From: Desulfopila sp. IMCC35008 | Lineage (GTDB): Bacteria; Desulfobacterota; Desulfobulbia; Desulfobulbales; Desulfocapsaceae | Direction: 5' to 3' | Assembly (NCBI RefSeq): GCF_010646885.2 | Contig: NZ_CP050700.1 | Location: 3,994,501-4,058,500, forward strand | Length of the DNA: 64,000 nucleotides | Shown here: positions 8,702 to 17,344 of the stretch, in pieces | How the letters are laid out: each line of letters starts with the position of its first letter | Position numbering within the stretch: position 1 is the first letter of the stretch | Translations under genes and position numbers: made by a program | Notes under the pieces: model-generated | The model's input: only the letters and a program-made list of their open reading frames with translations | The model's database searches: none | Told to the model about the DNA's origin: nothing

Positions 8702-9937
8702 TCAGCGAAGTGCCTGAAGTACCGTTGCGGTTGGCTCTCCGTCTACAGGTAAACCACTACTTTTCTGAAAATTCCTGATTGCCTGTCTTGACCCCTTGCC
8801 GAGACGACCGTCAATCTCACCGTCGTAGAATCCTTTGTTCTTCAGCAGACGCTGTATTTCAAATTTTTCATCAAAAGAAAGTGAACCTGCCGGTTTCGGC
8901 CATGGCTGTACCATACCGTCCCAACCGGCCAGCCTGTCGGCAAGAAGACCTACCGCTAGGGCGTAATAATCTGAATTATTATACTTCTTGATAACAAAGA
9001 AGTTCTTGACCATCAGGAATCCGGGTCCTTTCTCTCCCGCCAGGATCTTTAGTTCCGCCCGTTCATCCTGTCGTGGAAATTTTTTCCCACCCGGACGCGT
9101 GAAACCAAGTGCCTGCCACTCTGCAAGCGTTTTTGTCTGACCATCATACAGGCCTGCAGTCGCTGGCATTTCGACCTCATACCCCCATGTTCTGCCGCTG
9201 CGCCAGCCATTTTTGGCAAGCAGGTTGGCCGCTGTCGCCAAGGCATCAGGAATCGAATTCCAGATATCCCTGCGCCCATCCCCATCGAAGTCAACACCAT
9301 ACGCCAGGTAGCTTGTCGGAATAAACTGGGTGTGCCCCATGGCTCCTGCCCAGGATCCGAGCAAACCATCCCGGCTAATATCTCCTGCCTGCAGGATTTT
9401 CAGGGCGGCGATCAGCTGGTTGCGCCCAAACGTGCCCCGTTTCGGATCACCCCAGGCCAGGGTTGCCAGGGCCTGGGGAACATAGTGCAACCGGTGTTTC
9501 TTCTCCAGGACAAGACCATAGTTTGACTCCATCGACCAGATGGCAAGAATGACCGATGCTGACACACCATACTCAGCTTCAATCAGGGAAAGCGTATCAA
9601 CGTGGATGGCTCTCATTTTTGCCCCTCGCGATATGGAGAGTCCGTTAACCCTGTTGTCGAGATAATCCCACACCTTCTGGGTAAATTCCGGTTGGTAGGC
9701 CGCCCGCTCAAGAGCCAGTGTATCAGGTTCAGATATATTCACAAAGGCTTCCTGATAAACTGATCGAGATATACCCTGAGCTTCTGCCTGACGCCTGAAA
9801 TCTTCAACCCATGTACGAAAGTTCGTATCCGCAGCAGCAGGCAGGCAGCCTAAGAAAATAGTCGTAATAATTGCGAAACCGATAAAACGTAATTGTATAC
9901 ACATAACTTTGCACTTTTTTTTAAATCGTCTGTTCAT
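8702..9937 (-). CDS. Lytic murein transglycosylase (MltB type) with peptidoglycan-binding domain
   Basis: 411 residues. An N-terminal signal sequence contains FLGCLPAAADT, which could be read as a lipobox or a normal cleavage site. The SLT_2 catalytic domain spans about residues 40-335, with the catalytic Glu in AIWSMESNYG, plus GAMGHTQFIPTSYLAYGVDFDGDG and NLLAKNGWRSG. A C-terminal PG_binding_1 domain follows (about 345-411, GFYDGEIDGRLGKGSRQAIRNFQ). The enzyme cleaves the MurNAc-GlcNAc bond to form 1,6-anhydroMurNAc. Neither the start at 9937 nor the in-frame ATG at 9904 has a good ribosome-binding site. It is transcribed away from the DsrE gene, convergent with the HDOD gene. Confidence 0.93.
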   Translation of the reverse strand: MNRRFKKKCKVMCIQLRFIGFAIITTIFLGCLPAAADTNFRTWVEDFRRQAEAQGISRSVYQEAFVNISEPDTLALERAAYQPEFTQKVWDYLDNRVNGLSISRGAKMRAIHVDTLSLIEAEYGVSASVILAIWSMESNYGLVLEKKHRLHYVPQALATLAWGDPKRGTFGRNQLIAALKILQAGDISRDGLLGSWAGAMGHTQFIPTSYLAYGVDFDGDGRRDIWNSIPDALATAANLLAKNGWRSGRTWGYEVEMPATAGLYDGQTKTLAEWQALGFTRPGGKKFPRQDERAELKILAGEKGPGFLMVKNFFVIKKYNNSDYYALAVGLLADRLAGWDGMVQPWPKPAGSLSFDEKFEIQRLLKNKGFYDGEIDGRLGKGSRQAIRNFQKSSGLPVDGEPTATVLQALR

Positions 9938-10175
9938 ATGTTTCTGCCCACAAAAGACATACTACCATTTGTTGCTGACATCAACAGAAGTCAGATAAAA
10001 CTGTTAAATTCTTTTCACATTGACCGGCCTCGACCTGAAGGGATACCACAAAACGTGCCACATTGTCGTAACATGCTGTTTTTCTATATTTTTATTCCGT
10101 TCTACTTCTTTACAGGATATAGTAGTTGAGGCGTTTTTTTACTTTCACTTACTCTTCAGACAAGGAGCAGCAATC

Positions 10176-10526
10176 ATGCCAAATTTTCTTTTTGTTCTTC
10201 GCGACAACAACTTTGAAAAAGCAACTCGTTGTTTTCAGTTTGCAAAAATTGCCCACTCCAAGGGACACCATGTCGATCTGTTTTTTATCGACAGCGGTGT
10301 TGACTGGGCCATAAAAGATCGTGACGGCAGTGAAAAGACCGATACTGGCGATTGTGTTAACGACTATCTCCCCTACCTTGTTGACAATCAGGTACAGGCA
10401 GGCATTTGCACCCCATGTGCCAAAAACCGAAACCTTGATGAGGCAAATTTCTATAGCAATATGGCTCTAGACGGTGGCCCTCATCTGATAGACATGGCTG
10501 CAGAGGCAAAGGTTTTCAACTTTTAG
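10176..10526 (+). CDS. DsrE/DsrF-like small protein
   Basis: 116 residues, DsrE-like fold: an N-terminal FLFVLRDNNFEKATRCFQFAKIA strand-helix, HHVDLFFIDSGVDWAI, and a Cys-containing segment AGICTPCAKNRN. DsrE-family proteins carry persulfide sulfur or have unclear roles in sulfur and redox metabolism. AAGGAG ahead of the ATG at 10176 decides the start; the frame is open further upstream but the extra part does not look like protein. It is not next to other dsr or tus genes, so its partner is unknown. Confidence 0.85.
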   Translation: MPNFLFVLRDNNFEKATRCFQFAKIAHSKGHHVDLFFIDSGVDWAIKDRDGSEKTDTGDCVNDYLPYLVDNQVQAGICTPCAKNRNLDEANFYSNMALDGGPHLIDMAAEAKVFNF

Positions 10527-10554
10527 TCTGTCACCAGTGACATTTCCCGCATAT

Positions 10555-10596
10555 GCGAAGCAGTGAATAAGGCACTTTTCCATATCATTGCTTCGC
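10555..10596 (+). terminator. Hairpin after the DsrE-like gene
   Basis: GCGAAGCA (10555-10562) pairs with TGCTTCGC (10589-10596) around a 26-base loop, followed by TCCTTTCC. The T tract is weak, so this is a possible terminator only. Confidence 0.4.
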
Positions 10597-10674
10597 TCCT
10601 TTCCTTGACAAGCCAATTTTCCTCCCCACTATTAAATATATCTCTTAACAACATTTTATGAGAGGAGGAATACT

Positions 10675-11298
10675 ATGTCGAATATCATTCGACCAGATTT
10701 TCAGAACAACTCCCAGAATGGTAATACCCAGAAAACAGAGCCCGTTCCCGGCTATCAATTGCTGTTGGAGATAACCTTTTCCACTCCCCCTATAAACAGG
10801 CGTATACAGGTTTCCGGCAATATAACCCTGGCCGACCTGCATGAGGTAATTAAGACCTGTTTTAACTGGAGCGATGACTACGGACACCGGTTTTTTGTTG
10901 GGAAAATTCTTTACGGCCCGAGAAGTAAAAATGAAACCACAACCTCCTATGATGAAGCCGCAACAAGGCTCCATGAACTTGAGGAGGCAATGGGATTCAT
11001 TTTTACCTATTATTATGATGCGGGATCTGGTTGGGAATGTGAAATAACTGTAGAGCAACTGCTCCCGCCTACAAACACTATCGAGCCACCTGTCTTCCTT
11101 GACGGAGAACAGGCAACTCCCCCATACCAGTTTATCGACATCCATGAGTACCAAGCCTTCCTGGCCGACCTTGAAGTAGCTGAGAGTGGAAAAAGAAGAA
11201 GAATGCTGGTAGATTATAACCTTGCCTCCGATTTTAATCCGGTTTACTGTGATTCGGAAGAGCTCGCACTAAAAGTACAACATTCCATAGACCATTAA
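10675..11298 (+). CDS. pRiA4b ORF-3-like protein
   Basis: 207 residues. The fold signature of the plasmid pRiA4b ORF-3 family is visible: YQLLLEITFSTPPINRRIQV at the start, NITLADLHEVIKTCFNWSDDYGHRF, a central FIFTYYYDAGSGWECEI motif (family consensus F-x-Y-x-YDFGDxWxH), and a C-terminal CDSEELALKV. The biochemical role of the family is not known. The DFGD-type motif is altered to YDAGSGW here. GAGGAGG just upstream of the ATG gives a strong ribosome-binding site. It may form a pair with the esterase 48 bases downstream. Confidence 0.85.
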   Translation: MSNIIRPDFQNNSQNGNTQKTEPVPGYQLLLEITFSTPPINRRIQVSGNITLADLHEVIKTCFNWSDDYGHRFFVGKILYGPRSKNETTTSYDEAATRLHELEEAMGFIFTYYYDAGSGWECEITVEQLLPPTNTIEPPVFLDGEQATPPYQFIDIHEYQAFLADLEVAESGKRRRMLVDYNLASDFNPVYCDSEELALKVQHSIDH

Positions 11299-11346
11299 CC
11301 CAACCCCGGAATCCGAATATTCCCGATTCCTTCCAGGAGAGAGACC

Positions 11347-12009
11347 ATGAACTTATTGCCAGCCATAGTTCAGGAGACTGCACCCTCCCCAGATGCCTCA
11401 ATTATCTGGCTGCATGGCCTTGGAGCCAGCGGATATGACTTTTCACCCATTGTTCCGGAGTTGAAACTCCCCGAAGCAATGGCTATTCGGTTCATCTTTC
11501 CCCATGCGCCGAGGATTCCGGTAACCATCAACAACCACATGGTAATGCCCGCCTGGTACGATATCCTGGAGATGGAGATTGACCGGAAGGTCGACTTTGA
11601 ACAACTCTCCCAATCCACCAAAGCAATCGCAAGGTTAATTGAAAATGAATGCGAGAAGGGCATAGACAGCAGCCGTATTATAATCGCCGGTTTTTCACAG
11701 GGGGGCGCCGTTGCCTATGATGTAACGTTGAGCTGCGACGTTCAACTCGGCGGCCTCCTGGCCATGTCAACCTATTTTGCAACCGAGAAGGTCATACAGT
11801 TTAGTGAAGCAAACGTCTCTATCCCAATTGAAATCCAGCATGGAGTTAACGACCCTGTCGTTCCAGAGCACCTTGGGAAACAAGCTCATGACCTGCTGCA
11901 ATCCAGAGGGTATGCCACCGATTATAAAACCTACCCCATGGAACACGGTGTCTGCCCCGAACAGATCGAGGATATCTCCGCCTGGTTCCAGGAGGTGCTG
12001 ACGACCTGA
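11347..12009 (+). CDS. Carboxylesterase/phospholipase family alpha/beta hydrolase
   Basis: 220 residues. It has the fold of the phospholipase/carboxylesterase (Abhydrolase_2) family: IIWLHGLGASGYDFSPIV with the oxyanion HGLG motif, FPHAPRIPVT, PAWYDI, the nucleophile elbow GFSQGGAVAYD (Ser), the acid in HGVNDPVVPEHLG, and the His in MEHGVCPEQ. All three catalytic residues are present. Such enzymes act on short-chain esters or lysophospholipids in the cytoplasm. There is no signal peptide. AGGAGAGAG before the ATG supports the start. Length is normal for the family. Confidence 0.93.
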   Translation: MNLLPAIVQETAPSPDASIIWLHGLGASGYDFSPIVPELKLPEAMAIRFIFPHAPRIPVTINNHMVMPAWYDILEMEIDRKVDFEQLSQSTKAIARLIENECEKGIDSSRIIIAGFSQGGAVAYDVTLSCDVQLGGLLAMSTYFATEKVIQFSEANVSIPIEIQHGVNDPVVPEHLGKQAHDLLQSRGYATDYKTYPMEHGVCPEQIEDISAWFQEVLTT

Positions 12010-12027
12010 CCGGCCCGAGGCACCTTA

Positions 12028-12309
12028 TTATAGGGGCAGGTATGAGCGTCCTATCAGGAAACCTGCAGTAATGAGGAGGGCAATCAGGTGTAACTGCCAT
12101 GTCAGCAAACCTTTGACTACATTTTGAGCACAAAGGTCAAGCCGGTTTTCCACTGTCGCCGTACCTTGCTTTACCTTCAGTTCATTCTGGGACAATTGTC
12201 CCCAGGCCTTTTTCCGGTAAAACAATGTCGTCCAACCGGCGAGAAACACATAGATCGTCGATACAGCAAGAAACGTGATGACATAGACTTCCAGGAAACC
12301 GATATCCAT
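12028..12309 (-). CDS. Small two-helix membrane protein
   Basis: 93 residues with two predicted transmembrane helices (about 5-25, VYVITFLAVSTIYVFLAG, and 70-88, LHLIALLITAGFLIG) joined by a charged linker that includes ENRLDLCAQNVVKG. I do not recognise a named family. AGGGAGGTG eight bases before the ATG at 12309 fixes the start; a longer open frame upstream lacks such a site. It ends 18 bases from the convergent esterase gene and is divergent from the next gene. Confidence 0.65.
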   Translation of the reverse strand: MDIGFLEVYVITFLAVSTIYVFLAGWTTLFYRKKAWGQLSQNELKVKQGTATVENRLDLCAQNVVKGLLTWQLHLIALLITAGFLIGRSYLPL

Positions 12310-12499
12310 TTCGACACACCTCCCTGATATTGCTGCTTCATTGCAGTGGATTCCACATTGTATATCCCGAAAATAAAAATTTGCAAAGCGCTGTCCGTCA
12401 TTGCCTGCCACAGTTACTTTTACGATCGGGTTTCAGAGTGTTATACTGTTTGCCATATAACAGGTCAACCAACCCAGTCAATTTAAACGAGGAACACAG

Positions 12500-13570
12500 A
12501 TGCTCACACCGTCATGCCGCCCCCTGCTCATAGGCAGCCTCCCTCTGACAGATCACCACCAGGCCGTAACAACTATCATGGAATACTGTCCGGAAATACC
12601 GCTTTGGCCGCAATTGCCCAAACACCATCGAGAAGGAATGGTCCGGCAGTTCCTGTCGGGCTTTCCCGGACTCACAGAGGACGGAAAAAAATTCTGGATC
12701 GATACCCGAAAAGAATCATTTACAGACGAAATGACAGGCTTTTATGAAGACCACATCGCAGCAGCAGACGACCTCTCATTTTTTCAATCATCCCGGTTTG
12801 GGCTTCATAACGATACGGCTCCTGGTTTTTTGGCTCTAACTCAGCACCTTGAAGACAACTCGATACAACCATATACAGTAAAAGGACAAGTTACCGGGCC
12901 TGTCACAACCGGAATAGGGACAAGGGATGATCAGGATCGGTCGATTTTTTATGACGACAGTTTGCGTGATATCCTGGTCAAACTCCTTGCCGGCAAGGCA
13001 CGATGGCAGGTGATCGAACTGAAAAAACTTACCGGTAAAACACCGCCCATAGTATTCATAGATGAACCGGGTATGGTGAGTTTTGGCTCAAGTGCCTTTA
13101 CCGGTGTAACAGCTGAAATGGTTGGAGAAGCGGTCGGAGAAGTAATTGAGTCCATACATGAAGCTGGAGGGCTGGCTGGAATCCATATCTGTGCGAATGG
13201 AGACTGGGGACCAGCGTTACTGTCCGAAACAGATATTATCAGTTTTGATGCGTACTCTTATTTCGATAATTTTATCCTCTTTAAGGATCACCTCTGCTCA
13301 TTCCTGCAACGTGGTGGCTTCCTTGCCTGGGGCATTGTACCAACTGGAGATCCAATCGCTGTTGAAAAGGAAACTTCCATTACGCTCTTTGCCAGATGGC
13401 AGGAACAAGTGCAGAAGCTCTCCTCATTTGGAATTTCACAGGAACAATTACTCAAACAAACATTTATTACACCAGCTTGCGGCACCGGTTCGCTCTCCCC
13501 TGAATTAGCCCTGAAAGTATTAACCATGAACAGGGAGCTTTCGGAATTAGCCCGCTCTTTCAAACCGTGA
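12500..13570 (+). CDS. MetE/UroD-superfamily protein, core methionine synthase-like
   Basis: 356 residues, comparable to the C-terminal catalytic half of cobalamin-independent methionine synthase (MetE) or the related UroD fold. Candidate zinc ligands are visible: HIC in AGIHICANGDWG (about residues 226-228) and a late Cys in TPACGTGSLSPELA, the usual pattern in MetE, where a Glu supplies another ligand. FIDEPGMVSFGSSAF is the typical DEP strand. Short core-MetE enzymes that use methylcobalamin proteins instead of methyl-tetrahydrofolate are known in some anaerobes; whether this is one cannot be told from sequence alone. GAGGAA precedes the ATG. The gene is flanked by a terminator-like hairpin and has no methionine genes nearby. 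Confidence 0.75.
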   Translation: MLTPSCRPLLIGSLPLTDHHQAVTTIMEYCPEIPLWPQLPKHHREGMVRQFLSGFPGLTEDGKKFWIDTRKESFTDEMTGFYEDHIAAADDLSFFQSSRFGLHNDTAPGFLALTQHLEDNSIQPYTVKGQVTGPVTTGIGTRDDQDRSIFYDDSLRDILVKLLAGKARWQVIELKKLTGKTPPIVFIDEPGMVSFGSSAFTGVTAEMVGEAVGEVIESIHEAGGLAGIHICANGDWGPALLSETDIISFDAYSYFDNFILFKDHLCSFLQRGGFLAWGIVPTGDPIAVEKETSITLFARWQEQVQKLSSFGISQEQLLKQTFITPACGTGSLSPELALKVLTMNRELSELARSFKP

Positions 13571-13587
13571 TATTTTTTAATAGAATA

Positions 13588-13620
13588 ACAGGCAGGTTCA
13601 TGTTGGATATTCCTGCCTGT
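13588..13620. terminator. Terminator-like hairpin after the MetE-like gene
   Basis: ACAGGCAGG (13588-13596) and CCTGCCTGT (13612-13620) form a perfect 9-bp stem 18 bases after the stop codon. There is little T tract on either strand, so it may be a weak or factor-assisted terminator. Confidence 0.5.
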
Positions 13621-13674
13621 AAATTCCCTTCCTGTTAAAAGATATAGCCATACTTTGTGCTGTGTTTTTTCAGT

Positions 13675-13962
13675 TCACTCATTCTCTTCCAATCCTATTA
13701 CTTTCTTCAACACTTCACTCTTATCTACATATGTAATACGTCTTTCTCTCCATATTATTTTCATATCAGAACAACTCCAGTCAGAAACATTACGTTTAAT
13801 CTTCACATTTCGTATGATATTTTCGCCACCCAATCCTGTTGAGATCCCCATCATGATTTTTTCATATAGGTGCCATTTATTCAATTTTACACAGTCACCA
13901 GATTGTGTTTGAAGAGGACTTAAAGTTGAGCCAATCGGACACAAAGAATACATCTTGCCCAT
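13675..13962 (-). CDS. Small AT-rich hypothetical gene
   Basis: 95 codons of open frame, with three Cys residues (LCPIG, GDCVK, WSCSD) and a mixed composition (CVKLNKWHLYEK, KIIWRERRITYVDK) more like a real protein than an antisense shadow, since no gene lies opposite. I recognise no family. The ribosome-binding site is poor (ATGAGACAAT before the ATG at 13962; a second ATG at 13953 has GGGCAAG before it). It sits in the AT-rich zone upstream of hns and may be a horizontally acquired gene or a remnant. Confidence 0.35.
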   Translation of the reverse strand: MGKMYSLCPIGSTLSPLQTQSGDCVKLNKWHLYEKIMMGISTGLGGENIIRNVKIKRNVSDWSCSDMKIIWRERRITYVDKSEVLKKVIGLEENE

Positions 13963-14317
13963 ATTGTCTCATTTTTTGTGGCTCTGCATCATTCACTAAT
14001 TTTCAATTTCATACCAATTATGAACAGGATTTGTTGTATATTATCTTCAATGCCACACCATATTAATCCTCTATTCTAGACGTAATGACAAATTCGTAAA
14101 TACTTGAAATAGATACACTTACCTAACAGTAAAACCCTGTTTCAAGGAAGTATTTTTATAACGTATATTAATCCCACGTGCAGAATTATTCCATTTTCTA
14201 TTTGAAATATTTTTTTTCCACTATAAAATAAAGCTATTGCATCGGAAAATAACTTCGTTATTATAAAATTCATTTTTCAACTTACATTATGTTAATCTTT
14301 GCCAGAAGGATGTATCA
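13963..14317. other. AT-rich intergenic region upstream of hns
   Basis: Markedly more AT-rich than the surrounding sequence, with many A and T tracts. Apart from the promoter-like motif listed separately I see no gene or RNA. Such DNA is the typical binding substrate of H-NS proteins, so autoregulation is possible (inference). Confidence 0.4.
14237..14264 (+). promoter_or_regulatory. Candidate sigma-70 promoter of hns
   Basis: TTGCAT (14237-14242), a 16-base spacer, then TATTAT (14259-14264), 53 bases before the start codon. Confidence 0.45.
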
Positions 14318-14716
14318 ATGAGTGATTTCGTAAAAATATTATGTCATGCCCGACGTCTTAACAGTGCTACAAAAGATTTGTCTGTCGCAGAATTAAAAGA
14401 CATACAAAACAAGCTGGAAAAAATTATTGAAAAGCGTATAGTAGCCGAAGAAGACTCCCGCCGTAAAGATGCGGAAAAAAAGAAGAAAATTGAAGACATC
14501 AAAAAGCAACTTGCTGCCGATGGAATCAATCTTAATGAGCTTCTCACCGAAAGCACAGAAAAAGTAACGAAAAAACGTGCACCTCGTCCGCCCAAGTATG
14601 AGATCACGAATGATGAAGGGAAAAAGATAACCTGGACCGGCCAGGGGAGAATGCCAAACGTATTTAAAGAAAAAGTTTCTGAAGGTGTGTCAATTGACAC
14701 CTTTCTTATTAAATAA
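14318..14716 (+). CDS. H-NS family nucleoid protein
   Basis: 132 residues. The N-terminal half is a highly charged coiled coil (about residues 20-75, the KIIEKRIVAEEDSRRKDAEKKKK region) as used for oligomerisation. After a basic linker (KKRAPRPPKYE) comes the C-terminal DNA-binding domain, ending in KKITWTGQGRMPNVF; the TWTGQGRxP motif is the AT-hook-like minor-groove binding signature of H-NS. H-NS bridges AT-rich DNA and silences acquired genes. The gene lies in an AT-rich pocket, has a promoter-like motif upstream and a very strong hairpin downstream, so it is a single-gene unit. A hooked AGAAGG lies near the start. Confidence 0.9.
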   Translation: MSDFVKILCHARRLNSATKDLSVAELKDIQNKLEKIIEKRIVAEEDSRRKDAEKKKKIEDIKKQLAADGINLNELLTESTEKVTKKRAPRPPKYEITNDEGKKITWTGQGRMPNVFKEKVSEGVSIDTFLIK

Positions 14717-14733
14717 GAAGCATTATTTAAATT

Positions 14734-14783
14734 AATATATTGTAGGTAAATTCAGAATACATCGAATTAACCTACAATATATT
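14734..14783 (+). terminator. Long hairpin after hns
   Basis: A 20-base left arm (14734-14753) pairs at 19 of 20 positions with 14764-14783 around a 10-base loop, followed by GTATGCTTTTCTTT. It is probably a terminator, unusually long and AT-rich. Confidence 0.7.
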
Positions 14784-14923
14784 GTATGCTTTTCTTTACT
14801 GCATATAATACCTTCAGCCCACTTGCCACTCCATCAACGAGTAAGGTTAGCTTAAATACTAACCTATTAATATATGGCATGGGGTAAAGGATACGTTTCA
14901 TTTATTTCTTACCAGGACCACTT

Positions 14924-16318
14924 TTAACCCTTTAACAGTTTCCGAACAGCCGACGAGCTGTTGACCTCCCCTTTCCCGGTGTATAGCTCGTGGTTTTTCT
15001 CGATCTGCCCAAGTTTATAAAGGTAATTGACCATTATTGATGCAGACTGCACGATTCCGGTTCTTGAGAGATTGCCTCCCCAGTTTATTCGTTCGATCAT
15101 GGCACCGTTTGAAAGGTGAAAATGAGCAACACGATCATATGCCTGGCTCCCCCTTTTAGTCTTAAGCAAATACTTGGCACACAAACTGAGCATAACGTTT
15201 TTACATTCAACTCTGTCCCCTTCCTTCTCTTTTGATTCCGGATCATCTACAAACATTTCCTGCAAATATTCCACTGCACCGTCTCCATTTTGCAGTTTTT
15301 TCAAGACCTGCTGTTCTCGTGAGTCCAATTCTGCAGAGTTTTTCTCAAGCCATGACATCAGCCCGGGAATAGGCGAAAGAGTAGAAAAGGTTTTAAGGTT
15401 CGGAAGCTTTGTGGAGAGATCAGCCACAACTCTCTTGATCAGGAAATTTCCGAAACTCACACCAGCAAGCCCTTTCTGACAATTCGATATTGAATAGAAA
15501 ATGGCAGTATCCGCTTTATCAGGATCACCCGGGGGGGCATTGACATCAAGAAGCTCCTGGACGTTGTCCGCCAGTCCATTTACCAAGGCGACTTCCACGA
15601 AAATCAACGGTTCATCCGGCATAGAGGGATGGAAGAATCCATAACAACGTCTATCTTCCCGCAGCCTGTTTTTCATATCCTCCCAGGAAGATATGGCATG
15701 AACGGCCTCATATTTAATCAGTCTTTCCAATATCACCGCAGGAGTATCCCAGGTAATACGCTGTAGATCGAGGAACCCAATATCAAACCAACTGGCAAGC
15801 AGACGATGCATATCCCGATCAAACGGTTTCAATTCCGAATCTTTTTTCACCAGGGGCAGCAACTCTGCACGCATATCCACCAGAAACTTCACCCCATCCG
15901 GGAGCTCATTGAACTGCCCAAGCAATTTTCGTCGTGGAGCAGTCAACAGGTTTTGCAGTTTATGATTCGCCTCCTGCAATTCAAACGCCGTAGAAATAGT
16001 TGAGCGCTCCTCTATAGCCCTCTCAACCGCAACATTATCCACAGAGTATTCCCGTGCCAGTAATTCGAGAAACCGTTTACGTCCTTCCCTGTTCAGGACA
16101 AGATAAGCCCGCCCCAGTTCAGCTGCACGGGAACGGGCAGAGACTTCCCCGCCTTTTCCCTCAAGACAAGCGTCAATAGCACGTCTGATTTTATCCAAAT
16201 CGCTCTCGGGAAGATCCTTTTGAACCCTGTCCCGCAGTTCGTCACGCTCACCCAATGGCCAGATATCCCGGATAAGTCGTAGTGTTTTATCCCAAAACGG
16301 ACCACCGTTTGCTGTCAT
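14924..16318 (-). CDS. Malonyl-CoA decarboxylase
   Basis: 464 residues, full length for bacterial MCD. The N-terminal helical domain (about 1-175) is followed by the GNAT-like catalytic domain: HAISSWEDMKNRL, the strongly conserved HPSMPDEPLIFVEVALV, FYSISNCQKGLAGVSFGNFLIK, FSTLSPIPGLMSWL, and the C-terminal FHLSNGAMIERINW with the likely catalytic His, then MVNYLYKL. The enzyme converts malonyl-CoA to acetyl-CoA and CO2, used in malonate breakdown or in control of the malonyl-CoA pool. GGAGGTG four bases before the ATG is a strong start signal. There are no malonyl-CoA synthetase or malonate transporter genes beside it. Confidence 0.95.
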   Translation of the reverse strand: MTANGGPFWDKTLRLIRDIWPLGERDELRDRVQKDLPESDLDKIRRAIDACLEGKGGEVSARSRAAELGRAYLVLNREGRKRFLELLAREYSVDNVAVERAIEERSTISTAFELQEANHKLQNLLTAPRRKLLGQFNELPDGVKFLVDMRAELLPLVKKDSELKPFDRDMHRLLASWFDIGFLDLQRITWDTPAVILERLIKYEAVHAISSWEDMKNRLREDRRCYGFFHPSMPDEPLIFVEVALVNGLADNVQELLDVNAPPGDPDKADTAIFYSISNCQKGLAGVSFGNFLIKRVVADLSTKLPNLKTFSTLSPIPGLMSWLEKNSAELDSREQQVLKKLQNGDGAVEYLQEMFVDDPESKEKEGDRVECKNVMLSLCAKYLLKTKRGSQAYDRVAHFHLSNGAMIERINWGGNLSRTGIVQSASIMVNYLYKLGQIEKNHELYTGKGEVNSSSAVRKLLKG

Positions 16319-16428
16319 CGTGCACCTCCAGGCTGGTTAACTGTTTTATGTAAACAATGAAGAAGTATACTACGTTAACTGTTCAGGGAAGAACATAGTC
16401 ACATTATGTTCAGGTAAAAATATAGGAG

Positions 16429-16959
16429 TCATGCTTTCTGATCGACCTGTCGAAAACAAGGAATGCAGAGAGTCTGACCTCGGTACCGCCTGGTCCGTGA
16501 CTCCATAGTCCGCTCACCGCATGATTCACAGATCATACCGGTGAGAACCCTGGCAGATCTCGGTGCTCCGCTGTGAAGTTCCTGACGGGTGAAAAGCTCT
16601 GACAGATCTGTTTCCATGACACATTTGATCATATCCTCCTTACCTGCACCTTCAGTGGTATAGGAGAAGACCAGACGAAAGCCTTCATTGGTCGTGCGAT
16701 CAAAAAAGGAAAATGCCATCTTCCCGTAATCACGATGGATAAGATTCCCTTTACCAAAAGTACAGCCAGTAAGATACTGAATGCCATCCACCCCGCACAT
16801 ATCCGTTTCGGTTACACATACAAGCGCTGTCGGATCTGCATCCGGGAAGGAGGTAAGACAGTACTCTGCAGCCCGCATCCCAATAGCCAACCCCGGACAA
16901 CTGTGCCCATGAAATTCTATTGTTTTGCGGATCTGCTCTGTGGAAAATTTACATGCCAT
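16429..16959 (-). CDS. FmdE-family metal-binding protein
   Basis: 176 residues. The N-terminal FmdE domain has FHGHSCPGLAIGMRAA and the later MCGVDGIQYLTGCTFGKGNL with ordered Cys and His residues. The C-terminus carries a four-Cys zinc ribbon (ICESCGE ... LCIPCFRQ). The family is named from a gene accompanying molybdenum formylmethanofuran dehydrogenase in methanogens, but stand-alone bacterial members are common in sulfate reducers and their function is unclear. The ATG at 16959 has GAGGAG at about 7 bases; ATG 16965 is too close to it. No formate or formylmethanofuran dehydrogenase genes are adjacent. Confidence 0.9.
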   Translation of the reverse strand: MACKFSTEQIRKTIEFHGHSCPGLAIGMRAAEYCLTSFPDADPTALVCVTETDMCGVDGIQYLTGCTFGKGNLIHRDYGKMAFSFFDRTTNEGFRLVFSYTTEGAGKEDMIKCVMETDLSELFTRQELHSGAPRSARVLTGMICESCGERTMESRTRRYRGQTLCIPCFRQVDQKA

Positions 16960-17344
16960 AAGCATTCTCCTCTCTCAAGCTGGTCTTCTCATGAATTATT
17001 TAACATCCGTAAAACAGGTAGCTCAAAGTATGGGTTTATCTGTTCGAAATCAAATCAGACGAAAGATTTCACCACAGATACTTCAATGGTATCGAATCCT
17101 GTGTTCGCCTCCGCGGATAATTTATTGAAGCATACCTATGGAATTGGGGAGGCAAATCCTGACGCCAACAGGGTGGTTGAAGACCAGGAGCGTGTCTACG
17201 ATACGTGCACAGTATAATGAACGTAACGCAGATTTAGCAATAACGGAATAAGGGGATATACGTTTCGGGAATAATCGTGGAAAGGCAGCCCGTGAAATCG
17301 AGCTGCCGGATGAGGTAGTAACCCGTCCGTTCCTACCTTAAAAC
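16960..17344. other. Intergenic region upstream of the FmdE gene
   Basis: About 385 bases without a supported gene. GGCAGC (17284-17289) pairs with GCTGCC (17302-17307). A rightward open frame ends at 17217 with protein-like text (NLLKHTYGIGEANPDANRVV), but it lacks a start of its own outside the antisense of fmdE. It may be a decayed gene end or chance. Confidence 0.3.
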
